Of a DNA stretch of 64,000 bases, positions 57,922-64,000 are shown in pieces. Source of the DNA: Datura wrightii (Eukaryota; Streptophyta; Magnoliopsida; Solanales; Solanaceae); NCBI GenBank assembly GCA_035772735.1, contig JASDFA010000007.1, positions 71,586,501 to 71,650,500 on the forward strand, in the 5' to 3' direction. The translations under genes were made by a program, and so were the position numbers. Numbering within the stretch: position 1 is the stretch's first letter; each line of letters starts with the position of its first letter. A model generated the notes under the pieces. The model saw nothing but the letters and a program-made list of their open reading frames with translations. It ran no database searches and was not told where the DNA came from.

Positions 57922-59160
57922 TGATCTTGGGCATAATCGCATGCCCAGGTGCAACTTTATAACTCAATTTAGTCTTGTTTATCTAATTATTTATATACAT
58001 TCTCATGTGATTTTATGTAAATGTGAAATATACTAACCAACATGATTAGTCCTTGTTTTTGAAGGTTAATAATGCATTTGAGGAACTAATTCATGATTTG
58101 GTGAAGTGGAAGAATGGAATGAAGAGCAAATCATGAAAGTCAACAAGAAAATATGCAAAATTTGGCCTGTGGTGGAACAGCAACGTGTCACGGAGGCAGT
58201 GCTCCGCGATACACTCCGTGACACGTTGCTTGTTATTCTGGGAAAAATTCCCACTAGTATAAATAGCACACTTAGGTTATATTTTAGAAATTCTGACTTG
58301 GTTGAGCAAGAACGTGGGTTATAGGCAGTTGAGGGGATGAAATTCTTAGGGTTCTTCTCTATCTCTTTCTCCTTTATTTCAATTGTTTGTATGATTTACA
58401 CTCATTTACTGATGTTTAATCCACAAATGAGTGGCTAAATTCACTTCTTGCTGAGGTTAAGAACATTTGTAGTGGAATGTAATTATTGATTATCTTGGTT
58501 TTTCATCTTTGCTTCCATGGTTGTTCTATCAATTCTTGTTCTTACTGCATTAATGTTTGGCCAATGTTAATGTACATCTAAAAAATTTGGTTTTCGCTCG
58601 GAAGAGAAAGAAATTGGAAAGTTGTGAATTGGTAGGATATGATCTCTTCTTGGTTTGGGAAAATTGAGAATTGATTTACCTTCAGAATAGAAATATATTT
58701 GAAAGTCGTATTAGTCAACTAAGGAATCGGTTTTGTATGGCTAGAACATGAATTTCTTTTTATCACAGAAATGTAGGTGGAAGGTTCATGATTCTTAAGT
58801 TGGGTTAAATAAGAGAGTTTTAATCCATAGGCAATAAATCTTGACTAGCAACCGAAGGAAAGATTAACCGACTTGTATCAATAAATTGCTTCCCTGCATG
58901 TTCGTTTTAGCCTCAACATGCTCATTACTATAGTTCAGACTCAATTTGTACATTTGTTTTAGATTAGTATAAATTAGGAAACAAACTCCCAAAATCTTCT
59001 TGAAACTTTTGTCTGCATTATTAGAGTTAGAGTTTATTAACGCTTGATTCGATTATTACCTTGGTCTAGTCCCTGTGGGATAGATACTTGGCTTACTTAA
59101 GCCATTTTACTACTTGTTCGACCACGTGCACTTGCGTGTAGTTGCGAAATAGCCCGAACA
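57922..59160 (+). repeat. C3 5' LTR
   Basis: TGATCTTGGGC to GCCCGAACA, 1,239 bp. It lacks the first inverted repeat of C1/C2 but keeps the TATA-proximal one. Confidence 0.92.
58181..58265 (+). promoter_or_regulatory. C3 5' LTR promoter: 15-bp inverted repeat and TATA box
   Basis: CAACGTGTCACGGAG (58181-58195) and CTCCGTGACACGTTG (58214-58228) are perfect inverted repeats with an 18-bp spacer. TATAAATA follows at 58258-58265. The 3' LTR has the same at 62461-62508 and 62538-62545. Confidence 0.65.
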
Positions 59161-59166
59161 AGTTTT

Positions 59167-59184
59167 TGGTGCCATTGCCGGGGA
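59167..59184 (+). other. C3 primer-binding site (Asp-tRNA type)
   Basis: TGGTGCCATTGCCGGGGA, two changes from the perfect site in C2. Confidence 0.85.
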
Positions 59185-59317
59185 CTGGCAATTGGTAAAA
59201 TTGTTTTCTTAGTGTTAGTTTACAAATTCTATATAAGTGCTGACAACTTGGTCTTAGTGTTTGTTTTAATTCTTTTTTTATTATTTTTTTTCTTCTTTTT
59301 CGGATACCCTTATTGAC

Positions 59318-60265
59318 ATGACATCGTGGAACACAAATGGTTTAAATGGTGGATACTCATATTTTGGCGAATCATGTTTGAATTGCGGATGACACCACTC
59401 GTGGCAACACTGTAACACGTGCAATATATGTGGTGGTCACGATGGCCATTGGGATGGCTGTCCGAATGCATATTCCCCTCCCCCAAGCCCCTACTATGAT
59501 CCTTATATTGTTTTTGCTGAATATAGGCATGCTGAAAATGAGGACTTGGGACGCCAAGCTCAAATAGAAGACATGCTGAAACAACTGCTGGAGCAATCAG
59601 AAGCAATGAAGGAGGCGAAGACAGTATTGAGAATTCAGCAAGAAGAGAATGCAGAGGCTCTAGAAAAGATGAGTGTCAAAGTCACGGAGATGATTGTTGA
59701 GGCTGAAGCTTGTGATAAATTGCAGGTAACAGTTTTAGCCGATATTCAAGAGGAACTACAAGAGGAAGACAAGGGTGATTTTTTGGATGAAGCCCAACAA
59801 TTAGAATTTCTTGAGTGTCCCCGTGATGGACTCACACTTATGGAAAATCCATTCATGGAAGAAGAGATAGAGTATCCCCCAGTTGACATTAATGGAGAGA
59901 TAGATGTCGATGCTGAGAAGGTGTATACAAGTAAGGAGGTCAAGCACAATGCAGTTTCAGAGTTGAGGTGTATTGGACCACACTCGAAGCATTTTTCAAC
60001 AGTAAGTTTGGTTGACAACCGAGAAATAGAGTCTTCCAAGCTTATAGACAAATGTCTAGAGGAGGACCAAGCCCCGTATATTTTGAAATTTGCTAACTCG
60101 GAGAGACAAAATGACTTTGCTTACTTAAGGGCCAATAAGTTCAAAAGGCAACATCTACTGCTTGGTCCTTACAATTTTTCACCACCACCCCTAGAGCATG
60201 AGAGGAAATTAGAGAAGAAATTAGGGGTGAGATTCATATTCTCAAGGTGGAGGAAAAAGCGGTGA
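59318..60265 (+). pseudogene. C3 single ORF: Cys/His cluster plus coiled coil, unknown function
   Basis: ATG 59318 starts 'MTSWNTNGLNGGYSYFG'. One TGA (59390-59392) interrupts the frame at codon 25; apart from it the frame is open for about 315 codons. The N-terminus has a Cys/His cluster: 'CLNCG', then after the stop 'CNTCNICGGHDGHWDGC', close to but not exactly a retroviral zinc knuckle (CX2CX5HX3C rather than CX2CX4HX4C). A proline- and tyrosine-rich link follows, then a Gln/Glu/Lys/Ala-rich stretch (about 59560-59800) likely to form a coiled coil, an acidic middle, and a basic C-terminus 'FSRWRKKR'. I recognise no capsid, protease or polymerase motif. It could be a nucleocapsid-like protein or a reduced gag that lets the element use a partner's enzymes; this is inference. 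Confidence 0.7.
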
Positions 60266-60284
60266 AACTTGATACATCGTGTCG

Positions 60285-60326
60285 CAACGTAAAAAATTAG
60301 GCGCTGCTTGGGAGGCAACCCATGGG
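60285..60326 (+). other. Conserved hairpin block after the C3 ORF
   Basis: GCGCTGCTTGGGAGGCAACC (from 60301) and following CATGG correspond to the C2 block at 17439-17462; the stem is (C)TTGGG with CCCATG around AGGCAA. Preceded by a decayed GTCGCAACG stem. Confidence 0.55.
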
Positions 60327-62185
60327 TACCATTTTAATTTCTTTCATTTAAGTTGATTTTATTTATTTTTCATCTTGTGTTGTTTTGGTGGAAAGTTAAG
60401 CACAGACGGAGGGGAAGTTCGAGTACCCGTGGAGGAGGAAGCTAACAAGCATGGAAGAGAAAAAGTGTGGGGTCGAACACCCACTTGTGCAAAGTTGAAG
60501 AAAGGCATGCTGTTAGCTAGGCCCAAAGGCCTCAGGGAGTAATTCTCACCCTCTTTAAATGTTAATTTGATGTTATGAGGACATAGCATGATTCAAGTGT
60601 GGGGTGAGGAAAATTTTAAAATTTTTGTGCTTAACGATTTTTGGTGAATGTAATGCTTGTGAGAAAATTTGGATTTTTTTTTTGTGAGTCAAGCATGACT
60701 TCATCACCCGTTGGTTTTTCTTTTCGGTTCTTTTCCGACGTGGGGTCTTTGAACCAAAGAATAAAAATTTTTGTTTGTCTGTATATAATGTTTTTAGTCA
60801 TAGTTAGAGACTGTTTCCGACGATGGATGGATGACGACCGTCTTGAGGAATATTAGTTAATAGGTTTTGGTTTTTGAACCCGTAGCTAATTGATGGCTTG
60901 ATATTCTTGTTATGTGCTATAAATGATTGTAAGATGCAAGTATGTTTAGTGTTGAAGCATGCAAGTGGTATACCTATGTTTGAGACACCTAGGCTCTTGA
61001 ATTTGACTTGATATGATTGAAGCTTAATTTTGAATTCTTGTGATTAGCTGAGTTAAGAGTCTGCGGAATGTGTCTTGAATTGAGCATGTGCTGTGAGTGT
61101 AAGTTTTTCGAATATTCCGTGCTATTGTGGAATGTCTAGAACTTGCCTGGTGTGTATATAAAATGAAATGAAGGATGTGAATTGTAGGAGATGATTTAGG
61201 CATTTCTTTGAATGAACCAAAATGTTATCCCTCACTTTACCTACCTTGAATATTTAATCCTAGTTAGCCCCATTGAGCCTTGAGCCTATTCTTTGATAGC
61301 TACAACATAAGCTTAATCCTTTTTCTTTCATTAGCCTTGAATTTGATCCAAAACTCTGAAGCGCTTAAGTGAAAAATCCGAAAGAGTGAAGCAGTGAGAA
61401 GCATGAAAAAGAAGGAAAAGTAGGAGTTGTGAAAGTTGAGAAAAGGACAAAGGTGCACTTTTGTAAAAATGGTTGATTATTAGTAGGGAGTAAGAAAATA
61501 AATGAATGAAAAAAAAATTTGCTTAAGTACTCCTTACTACTAAGCTGAGTATGCTTAAAGAAATGGGAACAAGAAGAGAAAATTCAGGATTGAAAAGAAT
61601 GAGGAGGAAGTAAGAAAAGAGATGTCCTTAATGAATGTTGATGTATTAAAAGCGCTTGGGGGAGATAGTCACTATTACTGGCCAGAATAGTACCTACCCG
61701 TCCCTTAGCTTACATTACAACCCATTAAGTCCTACTTGATCTTACGTTCAAACATCCTTAAATTAGTGGAGTAAAACACTAAGGGCAAGCTTATGGGTCA
61801 TTACATGATGCATGTGAATTCTTTGTGAGAGTGAGCGTAATTCTATTCATTTACCCATACATGTGGTGATTTAAAAATTTGCGTGTGAAAATGGGTAACT
61901 CTCTTGTTGTGAGGGCACATGTTTAATGAAGGATATAATTCATGTTGGATTTCTTGATCAGTTGATTTGCATGAGTTTGCTAAGATAGAGAGTCAATTCT
62001 TGAGGTTAGGAAGTCTTAACATAATTGTATTTCATTTCAATGATTAAATCGTGCATGCTCTATTTTTAGCTTGCTATCTTAAACAGTCATTGTAGCCGTA
62101 GCTTGAATTGTCTTGCTAAAATTAGCTATGGGTAAGTCTTCATGTGCATGAGATGTAAAAGGTTTGTTCGAGGACGAACAAGACT
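60327..62185 (+). other. C3 3' noncoding region
   Basis: It holds two internal AAGTGTGGGGT motifs (60463-60473 and 60592-60605), the 'GATGGATGGATGACGACCGTCTTGAGG' block (about 60820-60848), and about 1.2 kb similar to the C4 3' region (57040-57921 plus 63478-63885). Short frames (60359-60589, 60641-60856) are not supported. Confidence 0.65.
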
Positions 62186-62200
62186 TTAAGTGTGGGGTTG
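62186..62200 (+). other. C3 polypurine tract
   Basis: TTAAGTGTGGGGTTG lies directly before the TGATCTTGGG start of the 3' LTR. Confidence 0.75.
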
Positions 62201-63472
62201 TGATCTTGGGCATAATTGCATGCCTAGGTGCTACTTTATAACTCAATTTAGTCTTGTTTATCTAATTATTTATATACATTCTGATGTGATTTTATGTAAA
62301 TGTGAATATATACTAACCAACATGATTAGTCCTTGTTTTTGAAGGTTAATAATGCATTTGAGGAACTAATTCATGATTTGGTGAAGTGTAGGAATGGAAT
62401 CAAGAGCAAAACGTGAAAGTCAACAAGAAAAAATACAAAATTTGGCCTGTGGTGGAACAACAACGTGTCACGGAGGCAGTGCTCCGCGATACACTCCGTG
62501 ACACGTTGCTTGTTATTCCGGGAAAAATTTCCACTAGTATAAATAGCACACTTAGGTTTATTTTAGAAATTCTGACTTGGTTGAGCAAGAACGTGGGTTA
62601 CAGGGAGTTGAGGGGACGAAATTCTTAGGGTTCTTCTCTATCTCTTTCTCCTTTATTTCAATTATTTGTATGATTTACACTCATTTAATGATGTTTAATC
62701 TACAAATGAGTGGCTAAATTCACTTCTTGCTGTGGTTAAGAACATTTGTAGTGGAATGTAATTATTGACATCTTGGTTTTTCATCTTTTCTTCCATGGTT
62801 GTTCTATCAATTCTTGTTCTTACTGCATTAATGTTTGGCCAATGTTAATGTACATCTAAAAAATTCGGTTTTCGCTCGAAAGAGAAAGAAATTGGAAAGT
62901 TGTGAATTGGTAGGATATGAGGAAATTGAAAAGTTGTGAATTGGTAGGATATGATCTCTTCTTGGTTTGGGAAAATTGAGAATTGATTTACCTTCAGAAT
63001 AGAAATATATCTGAAAGTCGTATTAGTCAATTAAGGAATCGGTTTCGTAAGGCTAGAACATGAATTTCTTTTTATCACAGAAATGTAGGTGGAAGGTTCA
63101 TGATTCTTAAGTTGGGTTGAATACGAGAGTTTTAATCCATAGGCAATAATTCTTGACTAGCAACCGAAGGAAAGATTAACCGACTTGTATCAATAAATTG
63201 CTTCCATGCATGTTCGTTTTAGCCCCAGCATGCTCATTACTATAGTTCAGACTCAATTTGTACATTTGTTTTGGATTAGTATAAATTAGGAAACAAACTC
63301 CCAAAATCTTCTTGAAACTGTTGTCTGCATTATTAGAGTTAGAGTTTATTAATGCTTGATTTGATTATTACCTTGGTCCAGTCCCTGTGGGATCGATACT
63401 TGTCTTACATAAGCCATTTTACTACTTGTTCGACCACGTGCACTTGCGTGTAGTTGCGAAATAGCCCAAACA
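62201..63472 (+). repeat. C3 3' LTR
   Basis: TGATCTTGGGC to GCCCAAACA, 1,272 bp, followed by ATACA. Carries promoter repeats and TATA as in the 5' LTR. Confidence 0.92.
62888..62955 (+). repeat. 34-bp tandem duplication in C3 3' LTR
   Basis: GAAATTGGAAAGTTGTGAAT and following 14 bases are repeated at once (62888-62921, 62922-62955) with two differences. The 5' LTR has one copy, which explains the 33-bp length difference. Confidence 0.9.
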
Positions 63473-63477
63473 ATACA

Positions 63478-63901
63478 CTAGAGGCAAGCTTATGGGTCAT
63501 GACATGATGCATGTGAATTCTTTGGGAGAGAGAGCGAAATTGTGTTCATATGCCCCTGCATATAATGCTTTTGAGATCATATGATTGTAAAGGGGGAAAT
63601 TCTCTTGTGTTGTGAGGGAACATGCTTGACGAGAGATTTAATTTCGTGTCGGATGTCTTGATCAGCTGATTTGCATGAGTTTGCCGAGATCGAGAGTCGA
63701 CTCGTGAGTCTAGGAGGTCTTAATGTGCTAAATGTCATTGTATTGATGAGACTATGCATGTTTTCATGATGATTTGCTATGTAAATAACTGGTATAACCG
63801 TAGCATGAATTGTCGAGTCAAAGTACCTATGATTGGGTGTCAATTGCATGAGATGTGAGATTATTGTTCGAGCACGAACAAAGTTTTAAGTGTGGGGTAA
63901 G
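63478..63901 (+). other. C4 3' noncoding region, second part, with polypurine tract
   Basis: It resumes after the C3 TSD with 'CTAGAGGCAAGCTTATGGGTC', matching C3 near 61777. It ends in the tract TTTTAAGTGTGGGGTAAG (63884-63901). Confidence 0.75.
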
Positions 63902-64000
63902 TGATCTTAGGCAGAATTATATGCCCAAGTGATACTCAAATGCTTCATTTCGTCTTGTTTATCCATTGATAATTGTACATTCTCATGTGATTTGTAGTTA
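63902..64000 (+). repeat. C4 3' LTR (first 99 bp)
   Basis: TGATCTTAGGC onward matches 54875-54973 with four differences; the rest is beyond the window. Confidence 0.88.

Larger units (their letters stand above)
57922..63472 (+). mobile_element. C3: compact non-autonomous Athila-like element, both LTRs
   Basis: A 5,551-bp element flanked by ATACA on both sides (57917-57921 and 63473-63477). Order: 5' LTR (57922-59160), Asp-tRNA-type PBS (59167-59184), one ORF (59318-60265), hairpin block (60285-60326), 1.9 kb of noncoding sequence with conserved blocks, polypurine tract (62186-62200), 3' LTR (62201-63472). No gag capsid domain, protease, RT, RNase H or integrase. LTRs differ at about 3-4% in the parts I compared, plus a 34-bp tandem duplication. 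Confidence 0.92.
54875..64000 (+). mobile_element. C4: Athila-like element, interrupted by C3 and running off the window
   Basis: The LTR start TGATCTTGGG at 54875 follows ACCTT in the D LTR. A deletion joins the LTR (to about 55870) directly into the second ORF. The internal region runs to 57921, is split by C3, resumes at 63478 and ends with a polypurine tract at 63901. The 3' LTR starts at 63902. The first 99 bp of the two LTRs differ at four positions. Gag-protease, if once present, is gone. Confidence 0.83.

Noticed and set aside
59310..59606. Minus-strand frames opposite the C3 ORF
   Set aside because: Antisense shadows of the plus-strand Cys/His region.

Overview
This window is plant nuclear DNA made almost entirely of nested, mostly decayed LTR retrotransposons; I found no host protein-coding gene, tRNA or rRNA. 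The Ty3/gypsy families present (Tekay/Del-like chromoviruses primed by initiator-tRNA-Met, and Athila-like elements primed by tRNA-Asp), LTRs over 2 kb, an L1-type LINE and a UBN2-type gag relic indicate an angiosperm with a large repeat-rich genome. Solanaceae is my best guess from the look of the families, but it is not proven here.

Left half (235-32777): one old plus-strand chromovirus, called A1 here, is split by later insertions. They are a solo LTR of family B (2456-4785, TSD CTTCT); a plus-strand Athila-like fragment C1 (5552-8880); a minus-strand Athila-like fragment C5 (about 9521-11580); an Athila-like element C2 (13415-21189, TSD TTATT); and a minus-strand chromovirus A2 with both LTRs (22815-32559, TSD ATCCC). 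A1 keeps parts of gag, protease and integrase; its RT and RNase H are gone.

Middle (32778-46411): a 3' fragment of a family-B LTR, an L1-like RT fragment, a minus-strand chromovirus E (34177-43444) whose RT has lost its catalytic centre, a plus-strand UBN2-type gag relic, an AT-rich stretch, and a minus-strand family-B LTR.

Right half (46412-64000): a minus-strand chromovirus D with many stops. Its 5' LTR is interrupted by Athila-like C4 (54875 to beyond the window, target site ACCTT), itself interrupted by C3 (57922-63472, TSD ATACA), a compact 5.55-kb element with two LTRs.

The most interesting material is the Athila-like set C2/C3/C4. The three share LTR type, PBS (where kept), 3' noncoding blocks and polypurine-tract motifs but carry different coding modules. 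C2 has gag-protease plus a second ORF resembling the plant 'putative plant transposon protein' family, preceded by what looks like a leader intron. C4 keeps a remnant of that second ORF. C3 carries instead one unrelated ORF with an N-terminal Cys/His cluster and a predicted coiled coil. None has RT, RNase H or integrase, so C2 and C3 look non-autonomous. Their LTR promoters share strong short inverted repeats just upstream of a TATA box.
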